A DNA stretch of 64,000 bases. Origin: Jeongeupia wiesaeckerbachi (GTDB lineage: Bacteria; Pseudomonadota; Gammaproteobacteria; Burkholderiales; Chitinibacteraceae). The notes under the pieces are model-generated. The model was not told where the DNA came from. It was given only the letters and a program-made list of their open reading frames with translations, and did not search any database. The first letter of the stretch is position 1, and every line of letters begins with the position of its first letter. Positions 17,577 through 25,603 of the stretch are shown here, piece by piece. The stretch spans positions 496,001-560,000 of the forward strand of contig NZ_CP136946.1 in assembly GCF_050916355.1 (NCBI RefSeq), read 5' to 3'. The position numbers were made by a program, and so were the translations under genes.

Positions 17577-18137
17577 TCAGGCAGCGCGGTAGACGAGACA
17601 GCCGTCGAGCAGGAATTCACCCGGCGCGACCCGGTCCCCCAGCTCGACGCGTTCGAAATTGAGCTGCGCGCCGTCGACGACGACCCAGGCCGGAATCGGT
17701 TTGTCGCCGTAGCGGCCAACCAGCTCATCGGCACGCTGGACATTGCGGTGTTCGATCCGTGCCGCAGGTAGCGGCTCCGGCGCCTCGTCGGCGCTCGTCT
17801 GCATCCTTGGCTCGGGGGCCGAGGACGGATTCAGCTCGCCGGCCTGCGTGGGCAGGTTGCGCAGATACAGGCCGAACGCCCACGACGGGATGATCACGCG
17901 GCGCACGCGCTTGGTGTTGTCGACGACACAGGCGATCCCGAACGAGTCGCCGCATTTCGGGCAACGCGCGGTCGCGGCGATCGCCAGATGGTCTTCGACC
18001 AGCCTGGCAGCGCCTTCCATGTCACGCGCCTGCAGCATATTGCCGCAGCGCACGCAGGGCTTGGAGAATTGCTTGACCTGCTCGCCGTTGCGAAAGCGCA
18101 CCGGGAGCAGTTCATCGAGTTTTCGTTTCGGCAACAT
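17577..18137 (-). CDS. Hypothetical zinc-ribbon protein
   Basis: I do not recognise this 186-residue protein beyond its metal-binding motif. Two CxxC pairs about 32 residues apart, CVRCGN (near residue 28) and CPKCGD (near residue 62), form a probable zinc ribbon. The middle is proline/alanine-rich and likely unstructured, and the C-terminal part (from about 130) looks folded. It starts 11 nt after the RNase II family gene, so the two are co-transcribed, which hints at an RNA-related job (inference). I chose the ATG at 18137; an upstream in-frame start at 18170 would overlap the preceding gene. Confidence 0.65.
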   Translation of the reverse strand: MLPKRKLDELLPVRFRNGEQVKQFSKPCVRCGNMLQARDMEGAARLVEDHLAIAATARCPKCGDSFGIACVVDNTKRVRRVIIPSWAFGLYLRNLPTQAGELNPSSAPEPRMQTSADEAPEPLPAARIEHRNVQRADELVGRYGDKPIPAWVVVDGAQLNFERVELGDRVAPGEFLLDGCLVYRAA

Positions 18138-18148
18138 GGTTGGACCCG

Positions 18149-20002
18149 TTACATCGTCGCCAGACGGCATTCGACGGTCAGTTCAAGAAAGTCGATCGCC
18201 AGCCTTTGCAGTTTGACCGCCGATCCGGCCGGCAATTCCGGCAGGCCCGGCACGCGCATCACCAGCGGCAGACCATCGATACGAACGAGGTTTTCCTTGA
18301 TCAGCGTCGCGCTCAATTCGGTCAGCTGCTCCTGTTCAAGGTAGCGCAGGCACCAGTAGCGTTCCATCTTGTCCTGGAATTCGCTGTACGCAGCGTACGC
18401 CGTATCGAAGGCGCCGATGGCGCCGAAGAGCTCGGCATCGTTCTTGGCAAAGCGCGGCGACGTACCGCGGATCATCGCGACGATCTGCGTCTGGTTGACG
18501 AAGTCGACCGCGCGGCGCAGCGGCGAGCTCGACCAGGCATAGCATTCGACACCAAGGCCGACGTGCGGGCCGAACTGCGTCGTCATGCGCACCCGGCCCT
18601 GCCCCTGCACGCGGTAGATCGCGGCGATCTCGGCCTTGTGCAGATCCATGCCCCAGGTGCTGTTGACGAAAATCATCATCTCGGCAACGAGCTTGTCCAT
18701 CGGCGAGCCGCGTTTGCGCGGCAGGATGCGGACCTTTTTCGTGCCGTCATCCAGCTTGTCGACATAGAAGCTGTAATCGAGGCGCACCGGCGCGTTCGGA
18801 TCCTCGGCGCGACCGCGGCGCGCTTCCAGCGCATTGGCCAGCTGCCAGAGGAAGTTCAGCTCGCGCTTGTACGGGTAGTCGCCGCCATCCTTGCCGGCGG
18901 TATCCTCGTTGAAATGCGTTTCGATCTGGTCGTGGCGCAGGTTGGCGGCGATCGGCACACGCTCGACGATCGAGCGGTGGCCGACGACGTCGAAGCCCGG
19001 GGTGATCTCGACATACATGCTCACCGCCGGCCGGGCGCTGCCGGTTTCCAGCGTGAACACATTGACCGCCGAGTCGGGCAGCATGGTGATCTTGTCGCCG
19101 GGGAAATACACCGTCGACAGCCGTTCGAACACCTGTGCGTCGAGCGGGCTGGCGGGCGCAATGCCGAGCACCGGCGCGGCGATATGGATGCCGACCTGCC
19201 AGTTGCCGTTGGCGAGCGACTTGATGCTGAAGGCGTCGTCGATTTCGGTCGTGGTGACGTCGTCGATCGAGAACGCTTCGACATCGGCGACCGGCAGATC
19301 GTCGGGCGCGGCAATCGCCGCATCGCTGACGCCGTCACGGCCCCTGGCGAAGTATTCGAGCTCGAAGCCATCGAGGAAATACTGCTCGATGTCGTCGATC
19401 GCGCCGATGCGTTCCAGCAGCCGCAGCACGCTGGTCTGCTGGGCGTCGGCCGCCGCGGCGAGCGCCTTGTATTCAAGGCCGTTCTTGTCGGGGCGATGGA
19501 TCAAGCGCTTCAGCCCGGCACGGAACGACTCGGGCAGGCTGCCGGCTTCCAGCTCGGCCTGCCACGCAGCCATCTGCTCGGCTTCGCGCTTCTTGCGCTC
19601 GATGCCGGCCAGTGCCGCCTTGACGTTCTCTTCCGGCGCGGCCTTGTAGCGGCCGCGGCCCTTCTTGTAGAAGTACATCGGCGCTTGCGCGATACGGATC
19701 AGCGCCGCTGCCTGCTGCTGCGGCGTCGGGCCGCTGCCGAAATACTCGGCGGCGATGTCCTCGAAACCGAATTCGTCGGCGCCGCAGACTTCCCAGAGGA
19801 AATCGACGTCAATCTCGGTCGCCAGCGCCTCGGCCTCGGCCAGCAGGCTGGCCGGATCGGGCCGCTCGAACTTCAGCAGCACATTGGCCGCCTTGATCTT
19901 GCTGCGCTTGCCGCGCACGTCCTCGATCATGAAGCTGGCGGCCTGCGCCTCCTTCACCGTGGCGACCTTGAAGCCGCCATCTTCGTCATAAAAAACGTGC
20001 AT
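18149..20002 (-). CDS. RNase II/RNB family exoribonuclease
   Basis: A 617-residue 3'-5' exoribonuclease of the RNB family. The catalytic signature is present in the form FSIDDVTTTEIDDAFSI (about residues 245-261), whose clustered aspartates coordinate the metal ions. The downstream motifs HIAAPV, VYFPGDKITMLP and the SSPLRRAVDFVNQ segment near the C-terminus, where the family places the catalytic arginine, also match. It is slightly shorter than E. coli RNase II (644), and I do not see an obvious extra S1 or cold-shock domain as in RNase R. It is followed at 11 nt by the zinc-ribbon gene. Its exact substrate class is uncertain. Confidence 0.9.
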   Translation of the reverse strand: MHVFYDEDGGFKVATVKEAQAASFMIEDVRGKRSKIKAANVLLKFERPDPASLLAEAEALATEIDVDFLWEVCGADEFGFEDIAAEYFGSGPTPQQQAAALIRIAQAPMYFYKKGRGRYKAAPEENVKAALAGIERKKREAEQMAAWQAELEAGSLPESFRAGLKRLIHRPDKNGLEYKALAAAADAQQTSVLRLLERIGAIDDIEQYFLDGFELEYFARGRDGVSDAAIAAPDDLPVADVEAFSIDDVTTTEIDDAFSIKSLANGNWQVGIHIAAPVLGIAPASPLDAQVFERLSTVYFPGDKITMLPDSAVNVFTLETGSARPAVSMYVEITPGFDVVGHRSIVERVPIAANLRHDQIETHFNEDTAGKDGGDYPYKRELNFLWQLANALEARRGRAEDPNAPVRLDYSFYVDKLDDGTKKVRILPRKRGSPMDKLVAEMMIFVNSTWGMDLHKAEIAAIYRVQGQGRVRMTTQFGPHVGLGVECYAWSSSPLRRAVDFVNQTQIVAMIRGTSPRFAKNDAELFGAIGAFDTAYAAYSEFQDKMERYWCLRYLEQEQLTELSATLIKENLVRIDGLPLVMRVPGLPELPAGSAVKLQRLAIDFLELTVECRLATM

Positions 20003-20030
20003 ACACCGCGCAGCCCGGACAAAACCGGCG

Positions 20031-20036
20031 ATTATA
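20031..20036 (-). promoter_or_regulatory. Probable -10 box of the RNB gene
   Basis: A perfect TATAAT on the minus strand, 29 nt upstream of the RNB ATG. The matching -35 region is poor, so the promoter may need an activator. Confidence 0.4.
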
Positions 20037-20173
20037 CAGCAGCGGCTTTGCCGGGCAGCGGCGAAAACGTCGTCAAATCAAGGCCCGGACCAGCGGTCGG
20101 CGCCGGTTGCCTGCGGCATACGCAGCCGCCAAGCCTGTTCCGGCCTGCCCGCACACCGCGCGTGAACGCACGT

Positions 20174-20196
20174 GAAAAACCCGCCGGGCGGCGGGT
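20174..20196 (-). terminator. Terminator after the YgiW-like gene
   Basis: Stem 20179-20185 / 20190-20196, followed on the minus strand by TTTT. It sits 26 nt past the stop of the OB-fold protein. Confidence 0.75.
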
Positions 20197-20221
20197 CTGG
20201 TGGCGGGCGGCGTGGCAACGC

Positions 20222-20569
20222 TTACTTGATGATCTCGACCAGCTTGACGTCGATGTCCTCGAAACCGGTGAGCTTGCTGCGGTCGACCTTGCCCGACAGG
20301 CGCACTTTCATCTGCGGCGTGATGTCCTGCGCCGGCCACTTGTCGTGGTCGATCTCGACCTTGATCGTGCCGGTGTTGTCGCGGAACTCGTATTGGTCGC
20401 CCTTGATCTGCTTGACGATAAAGCCCTCGAGCACGACCGGCACGTCATCGGCGGCCTTGGCCGCGTCGGCGACGGTCGTCATCAGCGGCGCACTATTCGG
20501 GCCGACGAAGGCGGCAGCGGCCAAACCGGTGCTCAGTGCCAGCACGCTGGCGAGGATGATCTTTTTCAT
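20222..20569 (-). CDS. YgiW/YdeI-type periplasmic OB-fold stress protein
   Basis: A 115-residue secreted protein. Residues 1-20 form a signal peptide (MKKIILASVLALSTGLAAAA). The rest matches the bacterial OB-fold family (NirD/YgiW/YdeI), with the signature VVLEGFIVKQI, then YEFRDNTGTIKVEID, then KVRLSGKVDR. Members bind cationic compounds or contribute to peroxide, metal and acid tolerance. An AGGAG site precedes the ATG. It lies 81 nt downstream of gor, so shared control with this oxidative-stress gene is plausible but not shown. Confidence 0.85.
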   Translation of the reverse strand: MKKIILASVLALSTGLAAAAFVGPNSAPLMTTVADAAKAADDVPVVLEGFIVKQIKGDQYEFRDNTGTIKVEIDHDKWPAQDITPQMKVRLSGKVDRSKLTGFEDIDVKLVEIIK

Positions 20570-20650
20570 GGTTTCTCCTTGTTATTCGAACCGGAATTAC
20601 CCGGTTCGAGTGCTCAGTGCGCGTCCCGGTTCCTGCAACTATTCACGACG

Positions 20651-22000
20651 CTACGACGCCTGCCGCAGCGTCACCAGCTCCTCGGCGGCGCTCGGGTGCA
20701 GCGCCATCGTCATGTCGAACTGCGCCTTGGTCACGCCGGCGGTCATCGCCACGCCGGCGAGCTGGATCATCTCGGCCGCGGCATCACCGAGCACGTGGAC
20801 ACCGACGATGCGGTCGGTCGCGCCGTCGACCAGCAGCTTCATCAGCATCCGGTCTTCGCCACCGCAGAACGCCGAACGCATGGTCCTGAAACCGGTGCGG
20901 AATACCTTGAGCTGCGGATAGCGCTCGCGCGCCGCCGCCTCGGGCAGGCCGACGGTGCCGAGCTCGGGGGTCGAGAACACCGCGGTCGGGATCAGCGCGT
21001 AATCGATCGGCCGCGGCGCCCCGCCGAACTCGCGGTCGGCGAAAGCATGGCCTTCGCGGATCGCCACCGGCGTCAGATTGACGCGATCGGTCACGTCGCC
21101 GACGGCGAAGACCGACGGCACATTGGTCCGCGAAGCGGCGTCGACGACGATGGCGCCGGACGGCGCCAGCGCAACGCCGGCGTTATCGAGTCCGAGACCG
21201 CCGGTGTACGGCCGCCGGCCGGTACACAGCATCACCACGTCGGCGTGGGCGACGCTGCCGTCGGACAAGGTCAGCGCCAGCCCGCCCGCTTCGCGGACGA
21301 TGCGCTTCACCGTCGCACCGAACCGCAGCCCGATGCCGTTGCGGCCGTAGGCGTTCGCCAGTTCGTCGGCGAGTTCGGTGTCGAAGCCGCGCAAGAGCCG
21401 ATCGCCACGATGAACCAGTGTCGTCTCGGCGCCGAGACCGGCGAAGATGCCGGCGAATTCGACCGCGATATAGCCGCCACCGACGATGACGATGCGCCGC
21501 GGCAGCTCGCTCAGGTGAAAGGCTTCGTCCGAGGTGATCGCCAGCTCCTGGCCTTCGAACGCCGGACCACGGTAGGGCCGGCCACCGGTCGCGATCAGGA
21601 TCTTGCCGGCACGGATGCGCTGGCCGTCGGCGAGCCGCAAGGTGTGCGCGTCGTCGAGCACCGCGCGCTGCGCGTGGATGGCGACGCCGGCCTTGTCGAG
21701 ATTGTTCCGGTACGCCGATTCGAGCCGCGCGATTTCCTTATCCTTGTTGGCGATCAGCGTCGCCCAGTCGAACGGCGTCTCGCCGACCTGCCAGCCGAAC
21801 GCCGCGGCTTCGTCGAAATCGCCACGGTAGCGGCTGGCGTAAACCAGCAGCTTCTTCGGCACGCAGCCGCGATTGACGCAGGTGCCGCCGAAATTCGCCT
21901 CCTCGGCAATCGCCACCCTGGCACCGTGGCCGGCGGCGATCCGCGCCGCGCGTACGCCGCCCGAACCGCCCCCGATCACGAACAGATCGACTTCGTTCAT
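20651..22000 (-). CDS. gor: Glutathione-disulfide reductase
   Basis: Keeps cytosolic glutathione reduced with NADPH and FAD. The redox-active disulfide is in GGTCVNRGCVPKKL (about residues 38-51) after the GGGSGGVRAA FAD fold. An NADPH fold GGGYIAVEFAG follows near residue 170. The C-terminal dimer motif HPSAAEELVTLR supplies the catalytic His-Glu pair. Starting at the ATG at 22000 (GGGAGAA site 4 nt upstream) gives 449 residues, matching E. coli (450). It sits 22 nt after the gene for a mono-cluster/CDGSH iron-sulfur protein, forming a two-gene operon. Confidence 0.95.
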   Translation of the reverse strand: MNEVDLFVIGGGSGGVRAARIAAGHGARVAIAEEANFGGTCVNRGCVPKKLLVYASRYRGDFDEAAAFGWQVGETPFDWATLIANKDKEIARLESAYRNNLDKAGVAIHAQRAVLDDAHTLRLADGQRIRAGKILIATGGRPYRGPAFEGQELAITSDEAFHLSELPRRIVIVGGGYIAVEFAGIFAGLGAETTLVHRGDRLLRGFDTELADELANAYGRNGIGLRFGATVKRIVREAGGLALTLSDGSVAHADVVMLCTGRRPYTGGLGLDNAGVALAPSGAIVVDAASRTNVPSVFAVGDVTDRVNLTPVAIREGHAFADREFGGAPRPIDYALIPTAVFSTPELGTVGLPEAAARERYPQLKVFRTGFRTMRSAFCGGEDRMLMKLLVDGATDRIVGVHVLGDAAAEMIQLAGVAMTAGVTKAQFDMTMALHPSAAEELVTLRQAS

Positions 22001-22022
22001 ATTTTCTCCCTGATTGATGGTG

Positions 22023-22448
22023 TCAGCCCTTGAAGCCGACTCTCCGGTGCGACCCGTCGCAGAACGGTTTGTTCGCCGATGCGCCGCAACGGCATAAAGC
22101 CGTGCGCGGCCCGTCGCAGGTCTGCTCGTCGCCATTCGCCAGCCGCAGCGTCACCGGCCCGTGCACCAGCAGCGGCCCTTCCGGCTGCAGCTCGATACAG
22201 GGAATGTCCGGCTTTGGCGCCCCGGCCGAGTGGCGCTCGTTGACGAGACTCAGCGCGCCCGACGGGCATTCGTTCACCTGCCGGACGATCTCGGCGCTGA
22301 CCGCCTCAGTGATGCGGATCCACGGCCGGCTGGCCGGATCGAACACCGCCGGCAGGCCGTGGAAGCATCGCTTCGAATGGATGCACTTCTCCGGCTGCCA
22401 CAGGATGGTGACGTCGCCATTGCTGTAACGCTTGCCTTGTCCGCTCAT
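22023..22448 (-). CDS. YjdI-type mono-cluster plus CDGSH iron-sulfur protein
   Basis: A 141-residue fusion of two small iron-sulfur modules. Residues 1-70 resemble the (4Fe-4S) mono-cluster YjdI family (ILWQPEKCIHSKRCFHGLPAVF ... VNECPSGALS). The C-terminal part carries the CDGSH signature CRCGASANKPFCDGSH (about 118-133), whose three cysteines and one histidine hold a redox-active 2Fe-2S cluster. It lies directly upstream of glutathione reductase in the same operon, suggesting a thiol or iron-sulfur redox role (inference). Confidence 0.88.
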   Translation of the reverse strand: MSGQGKRYSNGDVTILWQPEKCIHSKRCFHGLPAVFDPASRPWIRITEAVSAEIVRQVNECPSGALSLVNERHSAGAPKPDIPCIELQPEGPLLVHGPVTLRLANGDEQTCDGPRTALCRCGASANKPFCDGSHRRVGFKG

Positions 22449-22503
22449 CTCGCCTCTCCCGGGTGATATTCATCAAATCTAGGCGACGGCAGTGCCGGCA
22501 AGC

Positions 22504-22525
22504 AAAACGGCCCTTGCGGGCCGTT
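22504..22525 (-). terminator. Terminator of hemA-prfA
   Basis: 8-bp stem 22506-22513 / 22518-22525 with a GCAA loop on the minus strand, followed by TTTTG. It starts 3 nt past the prfA stop. Confidence 0.8.
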
Positions 22526-22528
22526 GCG

Positions 22529-23605
22529 TCATTCACCGAGTTGCGCGAGCAATTCGGCCTGTTGCTCGTTGACGAGCGACTGGGTCAGCTCGTCGAGATC
22601 GCCGTCCATGATCGCGTCGAGCTTGTACAGGGTCAGGTTGATCCGGTGGTCGGTCATCCGTCCCTGCGGGAAGTTGTAGGTGCGGATGCGCTCGGAACGG
22701 TCGCCCGAGCCGATCAGGCTCTTGCGCTCGGCGGCCTCCTTGGCCTGCACTTCGCGCATTTGCGCGTCCTTGATCCGCGCCGCCAGCACCGCCAGCGCCC
22801 GCGCCTTGTTCTTGTGCTGGCTGCGGTCGTCCTGGCATTCGACGACGATGCCGGTCGGCAGGTGGATCACCCGCACCGCCGAATCGGTCTTGTTGATGTG
22901 CTGACCGCCCGCCCCACTCGCACGAAACGTATCGATGCGCAGATCGGCCGGATTGATGTCGACCTCGCCGACCTCGTCGGCTTCGGGCATCACCGCGACG
23001 GTGCACGCACTGGTATGGATGCGGCCCTGGGTCTCGGTCGCCGGCACGCGCTGGACGCGATGGCCGCCCGACTCGAACTTCAACCGCGAATACGCACCGA
23101 AGCCGACGATGCGTGCGATCACCTCCTTGTAACCGCCCAGATCCGATTCGCTGGCCGAGACGATCTCGACCTGCCAGCGCTGGCGTTCGGCGTAGCGCGT
23201 GTACATCCGGAACAGGTCGGCGGCGAACAGCGCCGATTCGTCGCCACCGGTGCCGGCGCGGATTTCGAGGAAGAGGTTGCGCTCGTCGTTCGGGTCCTTG
23301 GGCAGCAAGGCTTTCTGCAGCTCGACTTCCAGCTCGGCGATGCGCGCGCGGCCGGCGGTGATTTCCTCCTCGGCCATTTCCTTCATGTCCGGGTCGGACA
23401 GCATCTCCTCGGCGGCGGAGATATCGGCCTCGGTGGCGCGGAAGGCGTTGAACAACGCGACCACCGGTTCGAGCTCGGCGTGTTCGCGCGTCAGCTTGCG
23501 GTAGCGGTCCATGTCGCGCGTTGCGTCTTCGGATGCAAGCAGCGCCCCCACTTCTTCAAGCCGGTCGGACAATTGCGAGAGTTTGGTCTGGATCGACGGT
23601 TTCAT
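22529..23605 (-). CDS. prfA: Peptide chain release factor 1
   Basis: Recognises UAA and UAG and triggers peptide release. The GGQ motif is in SGAGGQHINKTDSAVR, with the glutamine as the usual methylation target, and the PAT tripeptide that reads the stop codon is in VQRVPATETQGR. The 358 residues from the ATG at 23605 match the family. The ATG overlaps the hemA stop (ATGA at 23605-23602), the conserved hemA-prfA arrangement. In-frame codons upstream belong to an antisense-like extension through hemA and are rejected. Confidence 0.97.
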   Translation of the reverse strand: MKPSIQTKLSQLSDRLEEVGALLASEDATRDMDRYRKLTREHAELEPVVALFNAFRATEADISAAEEMLSDPDMKEMAEEEITAGRARIAELEVELQKALLPKDPNDERNLFLEIRAGTGGDESALFAADLFRMYTRYAERQRWQVEIVSASESDLGGYKEVIARIVGFGAYSRLKFESGGHRVQRVPATETQGRIHTSACTVAVMPEADEVGEVDINPADLRIDTFRASGAGGQHINKTDSAVRVIHLPTGIVVECQDDRSQHKNKARALAVLAARIKDAQMREVQAKEAAERKSLIGSGDRSERIRTYNFPQGRMTDHRINLTLYKLDAIMDGDLDELTQSLVNEQQAELLAQLGE

Positions 23606-24855
23606 GTCTGGTCGGGTAGGCGGAACAGCCGCCGCGTACAGGCGGCCAGCGGTTCCTGGTCTTGGGGGGATGCCGCGTTCAGGCTGGCGAGCGGCGCGTG
23701 CAACAATTTGGCCGCAACCTGCTCGGCAAGCCGTTCGAGCACGTCGTCGACATCGTCGCCGGCGGCAAGGCGTTTCTTCGCCCGCGTCAGTTCGTTGCGC
23801 GCGATCCGGTCGGCGTGGTCCTTCAGCTCGCGGATCGTCGGCACCAGCGCACGCGTCGCCTGCCACTGCTTGAACGCGGCGACGCCTTCGGCGACGAGCG
23901 CTTCGGCGGCGTCGACTTCGGACTCGCGATTGGCGAGGCCCTGACGGACGACTTCGGACAGGTCGTCGACGGTGTACAGATAGGCATCGGCCAGATCGCC
24001 GACCTCGGCTTCGACGTCGCGCGGTACCGCAAGGTCGACGAAGAAGATCGGTTTGCGCTTGCGCGCCTTCAGCGCCCGCTCGACCATGCCCTTGCCGATC
24101 AGCGGCAAGGGTGCGGCGGTCGAGCTGACGACGATGTCGAATTCGGCCAGGCGCGCGGCGATGTCGGTCAGCAGCATCGCTTCGCCAGCGTATTGTGCCG
24201 CCAGCGTTTCGCCGCGTTCGAGCGTGCGGTTGGCGATGACGATGCCGCGCGGCTTGTGCGCGGCGAAATGCGCGGCGCACAGCTCGATCATCTCGCCGGC
24301 ACCGACGAACAGCACCTTGCATTCGGACACGCTGGTGTAGATCCGCTCGGCCAGCCGGACCGACGCCGCGGCCATCGACACCGACGACGCGCCGATCTTG
24401 GTTTCGGTGCGCACGTCCTTGGCGACCTGGAAGGCACGCTGGAACAGGCCGTTGAGCAATACGCCAAGGCTGCCGGCGCTGCGCGCGGCGCGTTCGGCAT
24501 CCTTCAACTGGCCGAGGATCTGCGTTTCGCCGACGACCATCGAATCCAGACCACAGGCGACACGGAAGGCGTGGCGCACGGCGGCGTCGTGCTCGTAGCG
24601 GTACAGATGGCCGACGATGTCGTCGACGCTGCGGCCACGGCTGGCGGCCAGCCAGCCGAGCACCGCGTCGACGTCGCGCGCATTGCAATAGAGCTCGGTC
24701 CGGTTACAGGTCGAGACGATCGCGGCTTCCTGCACGCCGCGCACCTGCGTCAGCTCGGCCAGCGCCTTGGGCAGCTCGGCATCGCCAAAGGCGAGCCGCT
24801 CGCGCACGGCCAGCGGGGCGGTCTGATGATTGAGTCCAAGGACAAGCAGGTTCAT
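23602..24855 (-). CDS. hemA: Glutamyl-tRNA reductase
   Basis: Catalyses the first committed step of C5-pathway tetrapyrrole synthesis, reducing glutamyl-tRNA(Glu) with NADPH to glutamate-1-semialdehyde. 417 residues, normal length. Catalytic Cys50 lies in STCNRTE, and GLDSMVVGETQILGQ and the NADPH-binding VGAGEMIEL match the family. It is translationally coupled to prfA through an ATGA overlap. Together with hemF it gives the window two haem genes, in separate operons. Confidence 0.97.
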   Translation of the reverse strand: MNLLVLGLNHQTAPLAVRERLAFGDAELPKALAELTQVRGVQEAAIVSTCNRTELYCNARDVDAVLGWLAASRGRSVDDIVGHLYRYEHDAAVRHAFRVACGLDSMVVGETQILGQLKDAERAARSAGSLGVLLNGLFQRAFQVAKDVRTETKIGASSVSMAAASVRLAERIYTSVSECKVLFVGAGEMIELCAAHFAAHKPRGIVIANRTLERGETLAAQYAGEAMLLTDIAARLAEFDIVVSSTAAPLPLIGKGMVERALKARKRKPIFFVDLAVPRDVEAEVGDLADAYLYTVDDLSEVVRQGLANRESEVDAAEALVAEGVAAFKQWQATRALVPTIRELKDHADRIARNELTRAKKRLAAGDDVDDVLERLAEQVAAKLLHAPLASLNAASPQDQEPLAACTRRLFRLPDQT

Positions 24856-24891
24856 TGCGGGGCGTACGGATCGCGCAGATGCAAACCGCGT

Positions 24892-24920
24892 ATTTTAACC
24901 CGCCGCCTCCCGCGCGTCTT
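24892..24920 (-). promoter_or_regulatory. Candidate promoter of hemA
   Basis: Minus-strand TAAAAT (24892-24897) is 17 nt from a weak -35 box AAGACG (24915-24920). It lies 36 nt upstream of the hemA ATG. The -10 box is good and the -35 poor. Confidence 0.35.
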
Positions 24921-25035
24921 GCCTGCAGGGAACATTGCCAAATCGCAACGGAAGGCGGCCAGTCGTCGCGGCCCAGCGGCGGGCAAGGCCGGACGCCCTA
25001 GGATCGCCGCCAGCCCCCTGCGAGTAAGCGCACCC

Positions 25036-25599
25036 ATGAAAGAAACCTTACGTCTACTGTTAATTTATCCGCACCTGATTGCCTGCTGCGTCGCCATCGG
25101 CGCCACGGTGCTGGCCGACCTGAAAATCATGGGTCAGCGCACCGGCCCCGGCGATCGCGCCCTGTTGCAGCTGGTCAGCCGGGTCGTGCTGATCGCGCTC
25201 GGAGTGCTGTGGTGCACCGGGCTCTCCATCATCGTGCTCGATTTCGGTCACTGGCCGGCCTGGGCCGAGCTGATCGCCAGACCCAAGCTGATCAGCAAGC
25301 TCATCGTCGTCTCGGTATTAACGCTGAACGGCGCCGCGCTGCACCACTATGCCCTGCCGCGCCTGCTGCCGGCCTCCCGCGATCAGGCCTTGCTATGCCG
25401 GACGCAGCGGCTGCGCCTCGCGTGCATCGGCGGTGTTTCGGCGGCGTCATGGGCGTTTGCCGCCTTCCTCGGCATCGCCCGGCCGCTCGCCGGCAAGCTC
25501 AGCACCGCCGGCTTTCTCGGCCTGTATCTGGCGGCGCTGATCGTGGCACTGGCCGTCGGTCTGGCTTCGGCGCCGCGTCTGCGCGCGCTGCCGTTCTGA
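25036..25599 (+). CDS. Hypothetical membrane protein with five transmembrane segments
   Basis: I do not recognise the family. The 187 residues have hydrophobic segments at about 7-30, 44-68, 87-109, 128-150 and 158-179. The first ends LADLKIMGQR and contains the histidine in YPHLIACC; a second pair of histidines lies near residue 104 (LHHYALP), so metal or haem ligation is conceivable but speculative. The gene is divergent from hemA and ends only 4 nt from the converging feoB stop, with no visible terminator between them. Confidence 0.75.
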   Translation: MKETLRLLLIYPHLIACCVAIGATVLADLKIMGQRTGPGDRALLQLVSRVVLIALGVLWCTGLSIIVLDFGHWPAWAELIARPKLISKLIVVSVLTLNGAALHHYALPRLLPASRDQALLCRTQRLRLACIGGVSAASWAFAAFLGIARPLAGKLSTAGFLGLYLAALIVALAVGLASAPRLRALPF

Positions 25600-25603
25600 G
25601 CAC

